64,000 nucleotides of DNA from assembly GCF_025770735.1 (NCBI RefSeq), contig NZ_JAODPB010000006.1, forward strand, positions 1-64,000, read 5' to 3'. The stretch comes from Shouchella tritolerans (GTDB lineage: Bacteria; Bacillota; Bacilli; Bacillales; Bacillaceae_D). Under the pieces are notes generated by a model. The model did no database searches and was not told the origin of the DNA. It saw only the letters and a list, made by a program, of their open reading frames with translations. This document shows positions 37,311 to 45,836 of the stretch, one piece after another; within the stretch, counting starts at the first letter, position 1; the number at the start of each line of letters is the position of its first letter. A program made the position numbers and the translations under genes.

Positions 37311-38899
37311 GTTGTTCCCCCTTCCTTTACCTTCGGAATATACAAACTAATGATCGTCCCCGTCGGCTTATTCGCCTCAATTTCAAGAAAGCCACCTAGT
37401 TCTTTTAATGCCGCTTGCACGAGAGAGAGCCCAAAACCGCGATGTCCCCCTTCTTTTGTAGTAAACCCTTGCTCAAAAAGACGTTCAACGACATCAGGAT
37501 CAATGCCAGTGCCATTATCGGCAATTTCAATGACAAGCTCTGTGCCGATGTCCGTCAAAAACACATCGACTTCTGGCGTTTTTGTTTCCAATACGGCATC
37601 AAATGCATTATCAATCACATTCCCAATAATTGTAACTAACGAAGCAGTCACTTGCGCCGGCCATATAAATGACACCGCGCTTTCTGGATTGATGGCTAGT
37701 GTGACTTTCTTTTCTGATGCCTTGGAAAGCTTGCCAAGCAATACGGCCTGAATCGTTGGATCAGCAATTTGCTCAAAAATGACTTTTTCATGGCGCGTAT
37801 GTACGCCCGATTCTTCGTGGATAAATTCAAGCGCTTTGTCACTATAGCCAAGCTGAAGCCAGCCGGAAATGGCATACAGCTTATTGGTGAACTCATGTGC
37901 TTGCGCCCTAAGATCCTGGGAGTACTGCTGCATTTCAGACAGAGCATTAATCAGCTCGTATAGTTCAGAACGGTCTTGAAAACTAGCAACTTTCCCGCCA
38001 TACTCACCGTTCTCTTCAATTGTTTTGTAATGGACAATCAACCGTTTATTGCGAAAAATTGCTTCGTGTGGCCCTCTGCGGTGCTGCTCTTTTAAAACCG
38101 CTGCCATCTCTGATTGTGTAAGCACCGCTTCGACTGGTTTCCCGACCGCATCATCTTCAATTTGCAACAAATCTTTCGCCGACTGATTGACAAGGGTCAC
38201 GATCCCTTTTTGGTCCGTTGCGATCAATCCTTCTTTTATCGATTGGAACACCGCTTGTCGTTCTTTATAGAGTCTGGCAATTTGGTAAGGTTCAAGCCCG
38301 AACGTGTCGTTGCGGATGCTTCGTGCCAATGCCGTGCTTCCTGCGATTCCGACTAAAAAAATCAACAGCAGCCAAATCAAAAATACAACCACACCCTGTT
38401 TAAAGATGGAATCGATATAGCCGATCATAAATCCTACTGATACAACGCCAATGACGCCGCCTTCTTCATTAAAAACAGGCGTTTTCCCCCGCACCGCAGT
38501 GCCAAGGGAACCATCCGCCAACGAAATATAGCTTTTTCCGTAGACTAGCGCCTGTTCATTGTCTCCGCCTACCATTGGCATGCCGATTTTTTCATGGTCC
38601 GGATGGGTTAAGCGGATGCCATTCTCATCACCAACCACAATATATTCTGCACCTGCCCGTTTTTGGATAGCAGCAATCAACTCCTGAAGCTCGACTGTGC
38701 TCGCCCCCGCTTCCAGCGCTTTTTTTACGTCTGGAATTTCCGCAACAGCTTGGGCAGTCGTCAACGCTTGTTCACCAATAAGCTGGCGCGCCTGGTCTCG
38801 TTCTAAATAGACATATACCGCTGTGACGAGCACCATTATCAGTGTGATGAGCCCGCCTACGTATACGATAAACTTCTTTTCAAGCGACCGCTTTTTCAC
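37307..38899 (-). CDS. DcuS/CitA-type sensor histidine kinase
   Basis: A protein of 530 residues. TM1 (about 10-30), a periplasmic-type PDC/sCache sensor (about 35-170) with the DxGxRxxHP pattern (DENGIRLTHPDHEKIG) and VVSVGF, TM2 (about 172-192), a cytoplasmic PAS (about 205-300), the His box RAQAHEFTNKLYAISGWLQLG, and HATPase motifs (GNVIDNAFDA, DNGTGID, GFGLSLV). This is the carboxylate-sensing CitA/DcuS/DctS architecture. The GTG at 38899 follows GAGAGGGGA. It lies directly upstream of tctCBA, so tricarboxylates are the likely signal. Confidence 0.85.
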   Translation of the reverse strand: MKKRSLEKKFIVYVGGLITLIMVLVTAVYVYLERDQARQLIGEQALTTAQAVAEIPDVKKALEAGASTVELQELIAAIQKRAGAEYIVVGDENGIRLTHPDHEKIGMPMVGGDNEQALVYGKSYISLADGSLGTAVRGKTPVFNEEGGVIGVVSVGFMIGYIDSIFKQGVVVFLIWLLLIFLVGIAGSTALARSIRNDTFGLEPYQIARLYKERQAVFQSIKEGLIATDQKGIVTLVNQSAKDLLQIEDDAVGKPVEAVLTQSEMAAVLKEQHRRGPHEAIFRNKRLIVHYKTIEENGEYGGKVASFQDRSELYELINALSEMQQYSQDLRAQAHEFTNKLYAISGWLQLGYSDKALEFIHEESGVHTRHEKVIFEQIADPTIQAVLLGKLSKASEKKVTLAINPESAVSFIWPAQVTASLVTIIGNVIDNAFDAVLETKTPEVDVFLTDIGTELVIEIADNGTGIDPDVVERLFEQGFTTKEGGHRGFGLSLVQAALKELGGFLEIEANKPTGTIISLYIPKVKEGGTT

Positions 38900-39560
38900 G
38901 TCACGCTTCCCCTCTCTTGTTGTCTAGTATAACGTTTTCAAAGAGTCTGGAAAAGGGGGCGATGGGATGGCGTTTTTTATTTATTTGTACTGGCTAATTT
39001 CCCTAGAGTGAAACGACACGCCCAAAAAGGGAACGAACTTCTACTTTTGCTATACTTAATAGCTGAGTGGGAAGGACAGGTTAGGACAACTTATAAAAAT
39101 ACTTGCTTCCAACGTGCTTGTTGTTTTATGGTTAGCAAATTATTTCCACTTAAAAAAGCGAAGTGACAGACTCATACATATCACTGTAAGTACAATCATC
39201 ACGACCACGGGAATGATAACACTATCCATTGGCATGTCAAGTGAAGCAGCTCTCAACATGTGTCAACGGCAATATATCGGCCACTTTTTGAAGTGCCGCA
39301 GGCATAACTTCAAATAATAGCTTTTCTACGCTCACTAGTAATGATAGAATGTTGCTACTTATCAGCTCAACCATAAAAACTATATGCATGACCGTGGCTT
39401 CAATAGCAAATGGAACAAAGGATTTTGAACAATGGGGCGTTTATGATAGAGATGAGCGTTACTGCAGACACCTTCACAAATACGCTTGGTGCGGTAAACT
39501 TGCCAAATTATGCAGTTATCAGGGTTTTAGACCACTCATTATTCGAAAAAGGGAGATCTT
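38900..39560. other. Intergenic region with a permease remnant
   Basis: About 660 bases upstream of both the kinase and the serine hydrolase. It contains the ABC-2 permease fragment listed separately and two open stretches on the plus strand (39349 and 39410) with no ribosome-binding site. No other feature recognised. Confidence 0.45.
39140..39330 (-). pseudogene. C-terminal remnant of an ABC-2 type permease
   Basis: The minus strand reads LLFEVMPAALQKVADILPLT (then HV), then after a frame change LRAASLDMPMDSVIIPVVVM followed by hydrophobic residues and RFFKWK, ending at TAA 39142-39140. FE-x-MP-x-LQ-x-ISxxLPLTH followed by a last TM and R-FKW is the standard end of ABC-2 permeases. At least one frameshift and no upstream body: a relic, perhaps of a permease linked to the adjacent serine hydrolase. 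Confidence 0.6.
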
Positions 39561-41015
39561 ATGAAAAAAACACTTGTTTCTATGATAACGGTACTTCTAT
39601 TGTTTTCAGTACTCCCGCAAAGAAGCTATGCGATGTCAGATGCGCAGGCGGAGGCCATACAGGCGCTGCTGGACGATGCTTCTCGTATATCCGGTGTGCC
39701 GGGCTTGTCAGTCTCAATTCTGGCCGATGAGAAAGAATTCTATTACTCCTCCGGTTATGCAGACCTTAAAAAAGGAATACCCGCAAGTGAAAACACATTA
39801 TACGAGCTGGCCTCGGTCAGTAAAGCCTTTACCGGCATAGGGATACTGTTGCTGGAGGAGCAAGGACTTTTATCTATGACCGACTCAATTCACGACTATT
39901 TACCCTGGCTTACGCTAAAATATCAAGGAAAACCTGTTGATATGCAGAGCCTTACTCTTAATAATTTTCTCCATCATACAAGCGGTCTGACCAATAATAA
40001 ACATGCCCAGCTTATCCCTCAAGGCAATACGCCCGATATGCTGCAAAAGACGGTGGAAGTACTGGTGGATGCTGATTTATCCTTTCCTCCTGGCAAACAA
40101 TATACGTATGGAACCATTAATTATGATGTATTAGGTCTGGTTATCGAGCAAGTATCGGGTCAAAGCTACGAAAGCTTTATGAGCGAACAGGTATTCCAGC
40201 CGTTAGGCCTTAACCAGACATTCGTCTATAAAGAGGATGCCATGGCTACTGGACAGCTGGCACAAGGTTATCGTTCTTCTTTTTTTATAACAACCCCGTA
40301 TAACGCGCCGGATTATTCCGGAAATAAACCCGCAGGCTATATCATCTCTTCTACAAAAGATATGGCGCGCTGGATGGGCATTCAGATGGGAATTGTGAAA
40401 AATATACCAGAAATATTTCACAACGCTATTCAAAAATCGCATCAGGGGGATAGATCCGTTCTGGCTGTTGACACGATGTATTATGCAGCAGGCTGGATGG
40501 TAAACACCGACCAAACGATTATCGAGCACTCAGGAGAAAACCCAAACTTCAGAACCCAAGTGGTGATATTAACCAATGAACGAACAGCCATCTGCTTATT
40601 GGCCAACGGCGCCAATATCAATATCAACATAGTATTTAAAATCAAAGATATATTAGACGGCAATTTGTCGCAAACCTATGAAATTAGTAGCGCACAGCTT
40701 TTGGATATTCTTTTGTCCATTGTCACTATTACTTGTTGCTTGTTAACTGTTTTGTTTGTCGTTTTCGGATTCCGAAGGCGAAAATTAAATAAAAAGCAGC
40801 CAATAACAAAAAAAAGAAAAATTGCATCCTTCATTTTATTACTAGTTACAGTGGCTCTAAGTATAACAGGCTTTGCCCTTGAGTGGTCGATCATACTTGT
40901 TTGGGAAACCTATAGTATTCTTACTGCCCTCACTTCGGTAACACTATTAACAGCAAGCCTTGCATGGTTTGTATACTCTGGCCGAGATAACCGTCCGCTC
41001 AAAAACATCCATTAG
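39561..41015 (+). CDS. Secreted/membrane serine hydrolase of the class C beta-lactamase/PBP4* family
   Basis: A protein of 484 residues. Signal peptide (1-24), then a class C beta-lactamase-like domain with the SxxK nucleophile motif SVSK (Ser85-Lys88), HHTSGL, and a YxN-position motif that reads YGT within TYGTINYDVLG, so the usual Asn is replaced by Thr. Four C-terminal TM segments (about 375-480) anchor it. Such proteins are D-aminopeptidases, esterases or peptidoglycan-linked hydrolases; resistance to beta-lactams is not implied. Codon use is more AT-rich than neighbours, suggesting transfer. The ATG at 39561 follows AAAGGGAGATC. Confidence 0.75.
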   Translation: MKKTLVSMITVLLLFSVLPQRSYAMSDAQAEAIQALLDDASRISGVPGLSVSILADEKEFYYSSGYADLKKGIPASENTLYELASVSKAFTGIGILLLEEQGLLSMTDSIHDYLPWLTLKYQGKPVDMQSLTLNNFLHHTSGLTNNKHAQLIPQGNTPDMLQKTVEVLVDADLSFPPGKQYTYGTINYDVLGLVIEQVSGQSYESFMSEQVFQPLGLNQTFVYKEDAMATGQLAQGYRSSFFITTPYNAPDYSGNKPAGYIISSTKDMARWMGIQMGIVKNIPEIFHNAIQKSHQGDRSVLAVDTMYYAAGWMVNTDQTIIEHSGENPNFRTQVVILTNERTAICLLANGANININIVFKIKDILDGNLSQTYEISSAQLLDILLSIVTITCCLLTVLFVVFGFRRRKLNKKQPITKKRKIASFILLLVTVALSITGFALEWSIILVWETYSILTALTSVTLLTASLAWFVYSGRDNRPLKNIH

Positions 41016-41356
41016 GGTAAGCAATAAACGCTGTTTTCCTTAAAATACGGGACCTATTGACCCAGTTATATTAGGAAAACAAACTGCCTTTTTATTAGCG
41101 GTCTGTTAAACTGTTTCGAATCGAGTGTTCACTTCCGTATAATCCATTATAGGGAAGTAGATCTTAAACGTAACAGTGATGTTGCCATTTTCGTGTACCT
41201 TGATAGGCTCTACAAGCGGCCCTGTACCATATCCCCGATCTAAAGACGGTTATTATGGCATAGCTATACCACGCCAAACAACGCCACGCGCATGAAAAAA
41301 GACGCGAACAGATAAGATTTCGCGTCTTTTTTTTGTTTAATTGGTAGGACTCCAAC
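41016..41356. other. Intergenic region between convergent genes
   Basis: About 340 bases with no gene. It holds the bidirectional terminator at 41295-41332; nothing else recognised. Confidence 0.5.
41295..41332. terminator. Bidirectional terminator
   Basis: AAAAAAGACGCGA pairs with TCGCGTCTTTTTT; it serves bmrD on the minus strand and could stop transcription from the plus-strand hydrolase gene. Confidence 0.85.
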
Positions 41357-43354
41357 TTACACGGCTTGCCCTTGCTGTAAGTAGTACATGTGGGCATACG
41401 TCCCGCCTGCAGCTAACAGTTCTTCATGAGTGCCTTTTTCTAAAATCGTACCACGGTCGAGCACAATGATTTGGTCAGCATCTTTAATGGTAGACAATCG
41501 ATGGGCAATCACAAACGTCGTCCGGTTCGCCTTTAACGATTCTAACCCGCGTTGAATGATCATTTCCGTTTCCGTGTCAATGCTCGACGTGGCTTCATCC
41601 AAAACAAGAATGGCTGGATCAGCGACTAGAGCGCGGGCAAAGCTGACAAGCTGCCGCTGCCCACTTGATAAGGTACTGCCCTTTTCCGATACTTCTTCAT
41701 CTAAGCCATTCGTCAGTTTGGCAAACACGTCCTCTCCGCCAACAAGGCGAACGGCTTCCTCAATTTCAGCCCGTGTCGCATCAGGCCGCCCATAGGCGAT
41801 GTTTTCGGCAATGGTACCTGAAAACAAGTACGGTTCTTGGAGGACAATGCCCATATGCGCCCGCATTGCTTGAGGTGGTAGTGTCTTCGTATTGACACCA
41901 TCGATCGAAATCGTGCCAGTCTGGGGATCATAGAAGCGGAAAAGCAAGTTGATAATCGAACTTTTTCCAGACCCCGTATGACCAACAAGAGCAACGGTAT
42001 CCCCAGGTTTTGCGCGAAACGACAGGCCTTTTAGGACAGGCTCGCCGTCTTTGTAAGAAAAGTGGACATCCGTAAACGCTACTTCGCCTTTAAAGCGCGG
42101 AATTTCACTATCATCCACGTCTCTTCCTTCTTCATCCATTAGTTCAAATACCCGTGTACCTGCTGCACGGGCTTGCTCCAAATTAGCAAGCTGATTAATA
42201 ATTTGGTTAACTGGCTCAAACAGACGGTTAATATAATCCACAAACGCATACAACACACCGAGTGTTAAAAAGCCTGCTGTTCCGCCGCTAATCCACCAAA
42301 TCAGCCCAACAAACACCACATTTTTGACAACAAACGTCAAATTGTGGGATGTTAATGAATTGAGTTTAAGCAGTTTTGCTTGATACGTATAATGTTCTTC
42401 GTTTAACTTTTCAAACGCGGCTTCCGTTTTTGGTTCTTGGCGAAATGCTTGGATAATGCTCATGCCTTGGACTGCTTCGTTCATTGCAGCGTTAATTTCC
42501 GCATTTTTTGCGCGGATTTTCCGGTTATAGCCTGCAGCAAATTTACGGTACACTTTAAACCAGGCATACAAAATCGGCAATAGCACAAGCGCCATTAGCG
42601 CCAGGCGCCAATCAAGGATAAACAAAGCAACATAAATGCCGGCAATGTAGATGCCGCTTGAGAAAAAGTTGGCGAGCACGGTCATATACAACTCACGGAT
42701 CGCTTCGGTGTCATTCGTAATGCGGGCAACGATTTTCCCGGCAGGCTGATGGTCAAAAAAGCGTACAGGTACTCGGGAAAGCTGACCAAATACATCGACC
42801 CGCATCCGCTGGATAATGCGGTGCGCCGCTTTCTTTAAATAGTAACTTTGGCCGTAGCGGAAGAAGGAAGCGACAAACACAATCCCTAGGTAAAGCAACA
42901 GCCAGTTGATAATAAGCGGGATTTCCGGCGAATAAAACGCAAGAACTTCGGAAGTCGACAACGGTACCGCTTCCGCCGTATAAACGTCTCCCCCTACCTC
43001 AATCCTCAGCTCTCCGTCTTGAAAAGAACGACTTCCGTCAGCAGGAAGTGGCTCTTCCGTAAAGTAAAACGACGTGCCGATTTGCATAATTTGTACAGGT
43101 TCGCCTTGGATTTGGCTGCTATCGGCGTAAGCTTCCCGTGTGTAATAGGCACCATTATACGAGACTGCCTGGCTGCCTGCTTCGGTCTCATACCATGGCT
43201 CTTCAATTCCTGAAATATGGCGGTCAATCACTGTTTTTGCAATAAAAGGCCCCGTCAACTCTGCTGCTACAGCGACGGCTAACATAAGCAAAGCAGCGAT
43301 AATCGTCCACTTGCTTGTTAACGCATAACGAACGAGCCGTTTTTCCGTACTCAT
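41357..43354 (-). CDS. bmrD: Heterodimeric ABC multidrug exporter subunit BmrD
   Basis: A protein of 665 residues: type I ABC exporter with six TM segments and a C-terminal NBD. Between TM1 and TM2 (about residues 45-130) lies a large extracytoplasmic insertion, a known feature of BmrD/YheH. The NBD has Walker A VGHTGSGKSS, signature LSSGQRQL, Walker B AILVLDEATSSID with the catalytic Glu, and H-loop IAHRLST. It pairs with BmrC to export drugs and dyes. It overlaps bmrC by 4 bp. The NBS completed by its Walker motifs is the hydrolytically competent one by family knowledge. Confidence 0.88.
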   Translation of the reverse strand: MSTEKRLVRYALTSKWTIIAALLMLAVAVAAELTGPFIAKTVIDRHISGIEEPWYETEAGSQAVSYNGAYYTREAYADSSQIQGEPVQIMQIGTSFYFTEEPLPADGSRSFQDGELRIEVGGDVYTAEAVPLSTSEVLAFYSPEIPLIINWLLLYLGIVFVASFFRYGQSYYLKKAAHRIIQRMRVDVFGQLSRVPVRFFDHQPAGKIVARITNDTEAIRELYMTVLANFFSSGIYIAGIYVALFILDWRLALMALVLLPILYAWFKVYRKFAAGYNRKIRAKNAEINAAMNEAVQGMSIIQAFRQEPKTEAAFEKLNEEHYTYQAKLLKLNSLTSHNLTFVVKNVVFVGLIWWISGGTAGFLTLGVLYAFVDYINRLFEPVNQIINQLANLEQARAAGTRVFELMDEEGRDVDDSEIPRFKGEVAFTDVHFSYKDGEPVLKGLSFRAKPGDTVALVGHTGSGKSSIINLLFRFYDPQTGTISIDGVNTKTLPPQAMRAHMGIVLQEPYLFSGTIAENIAYGRPDATRAEIEEAVRLVGGEDVFAKLTNGLDEEVSEKGSTLSSGQRQLVSFARALVADPAILVLDEATSSIDTETEMIIQRGLESLKANRTTFVIAHRLSTIKDADQIIVLDRGTILEKGTHEELLAAGGTYAHMYYLQQGQAV

Positions 43355-45102
43355 ACATTCACCTCCTCTTCACCAAGCGATTGGTTCCTAACTTGTTCTG
43401 CATACCAGCCGCCTTCTTCCATTAATTGCGCATGGGTGCCCCGCTCTACTACTTTTCCGTCTTCAAGGACAATGATTTGATCGGCATGTTCAACCGCGGA
43501 CATCCGGTGCGTTGTAATAATCGTTGTTTGGCCAGCACGTTCCTTTTGGATGTTGGCGACAATCTTCGCCTCCGTTTTAGCATCGACAGCAGACAACGAA
43601 TCATCCAAAATTAACAGTTCCGGCTTTGTCACGAGCGCGCGTGCAATCGAAATCCGTTGCTTTTGGCCACCAGATAAAGACACGCCATTCTCGCCAACGA
43701 GCGTATCAAGCCCCTCCGGCAAAAAAGCGAGGTCTTGGGCGAAAGCCGAAGCTTCGATTGCTTCGTTTAACTGAGCCTCTGTAACATCTTCAGCAGCAAA
43801 TAGAATGTTCTCACGTACTGATTTGGAAAAGAGCACATGGTCTTGAGGCACATAACCGATCGCACCGCGAATTTCTTCTTGTGGCAAATCGGCGATCGAC
43901 ACACCGGCAAAAGAAATGTCCCCACTTAGTCCTGGATAATACTTCATTAATTGTTTCACAAGCGTCGACTTGCCGCTCCCCGTCTTTCCTACAATTCCAA
44001 TCGTTTCCCCTTTGTTGATTGTCAGTGAGACGTTTTCCAACTGATTTCCTTTTGCGCCTGGGTATGAAAAGCTCACCTTTTCATACCGGATCGGCAAATG
44101 GTCGCCAAGGCCTTCAACTGGCACATCCGGCGCTTGAACCGCTTTTTCAACCGTTAAAGTATCGTTGACACGGTCATAAGAAGCGCCTCCACGCTGCATA
44201 ATGTTAACCAATTCGCCAATCGCAAACATTGGCCAAATCAACATCCCTAAGTACATGTTAAATGTGACGATTTGTCCAAGTGTCACTTGTTGGTGGAACA
44301 CCAAATAAGCGCCATAGCCAAGTCCGATCACATAACTTAAGCCAACGACCATGTTGACAACAGGGTCAAAAAACGACTCGACACGCGCCACTTGCATGTA
44401 CCGCTTGTATACATCGTTGCTCTTTTTGGCAAATAATGTCTCGTCACGACGCTCGCTCCGAAAGGCCCGGATGACGCGCATCCCTGCCACCGACTCAAGC
44501 ACACGGTTGTTCAAATCACCAAACGCTTCCTGCGCTTTTGAAAAACGGGAATGGATCATACTCCCTAAAATAGTGACGACTAACGCAATCAGCGGCAACG
44601 GCGCAACCGCCGCCAGCGTCAGACGCCAATCAATTAAAAGAACCATCGCAGCAAGCAAGATCCCCATAAATAGGACTGAATCCAACAACGTCAGAATGCC
44701 AAATCCAGCAGTCATCGAAATCGCCTTCATGTCATTCGTCCCACGAGCAAGCAAGTCGCCTGTTTTCCGTTTCTCGAAAAACGGCGGATCCATCGCAAAC
44801 AAATGGCGCATAAAACGGGAACGCAATTTCCGTTCCAAAATAAAAGCGCCGCCAAACAATTGCTGCATCCAAATAAAACTAATCCAATAACTGGCTATAA
44901 TGATAACAACCAACAGCGCTATTATGCTAAAAGCATACGAATAAGACAATGCACCGCGCTGGAATGCGTCCACCGCTTCCCCAATTAATAAAGCGGGCAT
45001 CAAATCAACAACGCTGACCACAAGTAGCAATACAACCGCTACTGTGTACCGTTTTTTTTGCTCTTTGAAAAACCAAGCCAATTGCTTCAATACACGAAAC
45101 AT
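43351..45102 (-). CDS. bmrC: Heterodimeric ABC multidrug exporter subunit BmrC
   Basis: A protein of 583 residues, type I ABC exporter half. Walker A VGKTGSGKSTL, signature LSGGQKQR, and Walker B LLILDDSLSAVD, where the catalytic Glu is replaced by Asp, the degenerate site expected for BmrC/YheI in heterodimers. H-loop TTHRMSA. The ATG at 45102 has a weak GAGAGAAGTGAG site. The gene lies behind a leader with a small coding region and a perfect terminator, as in B. subtilis where bmrB controls bmrCD by ribosome-mediated attenuation. Confidence 0.88.
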   Translation of the reverse strand: MFRVLKQLAWFFKEQKKRYTVAVVLLLVVSVVDLMPALLIGEAVDAFQRGALSYSYAFSIIALLVVIIIASYWISFIWMQQLFGGAFILERKLRSRFMRHLFAMDPPFFEKRKTGDLLARGTNDMKAISMTAGFGILTLLDSVLFMGILLAAMVLLIDWRLTLAAVAPLPLIALVVTILGSMIHSRFSKAQEAFGDLNNRVLESVAGMRVIRAFRSERRDETLFAKKSNDVYKRYMQVARVESFFDPVVNMVVGLSYVIGLGYGAYLVFHQQVTLGQIVTFNMYLGMLIWPMFAIGELVNIMQRGGASYDRVNDTLTVEKAVQAPDVPVEGLGDHLPIRYEKVSFSYPGAKGNQLENVSLTINKGETIGIVGKTGSGKSTLVKQLMKYYPGLSGDISFAGVSIADLPQEEIRGAIGYVPQDHVLFSKSVRENILFAAEDVTEAQLNEAIEASAFAQDLAFLPEGLDTLVGENGVSLSGGQKQRISIARALVTKPELLILDDSLSAVDAKTEAKIVANIQKERAGQTTIITTHRMSAVEHADQIIVLEDGKVVERGTHAQLMEEGGWYAEQVRNQSLGEEEVNV

Positions 45103-45144
45103 TTTCTCTCACTTCTCTCTATTCAAACTTTGATCATTGCTTTG

Positions 45145-45207
45145 CTATCCACCCTCTAGTTCTCCTAAATCAAGCAAAAGTGGAATTCGGTCCATCAACC
45201 TACTCAC
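45145..45207 (-). CDS. Possible 20-codon ORF between the attenuator and bmrC
   Basis: A GTG at 45207 lies 8 nt after a perfect AAAAAAGGAGG site and encodes MSRLMDRIPLLLDLGELEGG, ending 42 nt before bmrC. The same site also precedes an ATG-TGA start-stop by 7 nt. The strength of this site compared with that of bmrC suggests a role in translational control or simply a remnant of gene rearrangement. Coding status is unproven. Confidence 0.4.
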   Translation of the reverse strand: MSRLMDRIPLLLDLGELEGG

Positions 45208-45257
45208 ATGTTGTTCCTCCTTTTTTGTTTCCTTTTATTCCCAAACATTTTGCCTAC

Positions 45258-45287
45258 AAAAAAGACGTTGCGGCATGCCGCAACGTC
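45258..45287 (-). terminator. Attenuator of bmrCD
   Basis: GACGTTGCGGCA / TGCCGCAACGTC (45264-45287) are 12-base perfect arms, followed on the minus strand by TTTTTT (45263-45258). It lies between the leader peptide and bmrC, so it must be read through for transporter expression. Confidence 0.85.
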
Positions 45288-45354
45288 ACTTATGTAAGCA
45301 TATACGTGTGCAAAGGCGCGCTGATAGACGCAGCCTCGTTCTGAAAGGCGCAAC

Positions 45355-45438
45355 CTACCGATGAAAAGGCAGCTCGCCGACGAGACAAACGCGGTATTCC
45401 GTTTTTAACCGTGCAGTACCAAAAACGTTACGTGTCAT
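45355..45438 (-). CDS. bmrB: BmrB-like leader peptide
   Basis: ATG at 45438 after AAAGGGGATGAGACAG, 27 codons: MTRNVFGTARLKTEYRVCLV, then GELPFHR, stop at 45355. It sits about 70 nt upstream of the attenuator. In B. subtilis, ribosome stalling in bmrB by ribosome-targeting drugs disrupts the terminator and switches on bmrCD; the same logic fits here. Between stop and terminator a GC-rich stretch (GGTTGCGCC...GCTGCGTC...GCGCGCC) could offer alternative pairing. Confidence 0.65.
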   Translation of the reverse strand: MTRNVFGTARLKTEYRVCLVGELPFHR

Positions 45439-45836
45439 CTGTCTCATCCCCTTTCAAAAAAGTAAAAAGCTGTTTATAGCTTACCTGATTTATCTGATAA
45501 AAAGCAAGAGGTTTTTGCAAGGTGTTTTGTTAAGTTGGGTCTTCAATTGATGCCGTAATAAAATCGGTTCAACAGCAATAGAAGTGTCTCTTACATTCTT
45601 ATTTGATTGATTCAATTCAGATGAAGAAAAGGATGCGACGACAACTTAATCATGCAGACGAGGAGGACTCTCTTTGTAAAAAGTTCAAAAATAGGTTGAA
45701 AAATTCAAAAATAAAATTTACGATAAACACAATGCCTTATTAAAAGGAAATACCGCAATGTTGACAAGTAAGTTTTTGAGATTTTTAGACTGAAAAGTGG
45801 GGATATCCTATATAACGAAATCAAAGAGGGGATTTT
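45439..45836. other. Divergent intergenic region, bmr leader and MFS gene
   Basis: About 400 AT-rich bases. They must contain promoters for the bmr leader and the MFS gene. I see a TTGACA at 45771 but no well-placed -10; no other gene or repeat recognised. Confidence 0.4.

Noticed and set aside
39349-39730. Two plus-strand open frames before and across the serine hydrolase start
   Set aside because: No ribosome-binding sites, and one overlaps the signal-peptide region of the hydrolase in another frame.
39561-41015. Calling the serine hydrolase a beta-lactamase resistance gene
   Set aside because: The YxN Asn is Thr and C-terminal TM segments are present; family members are mostly peptidases or esterases.
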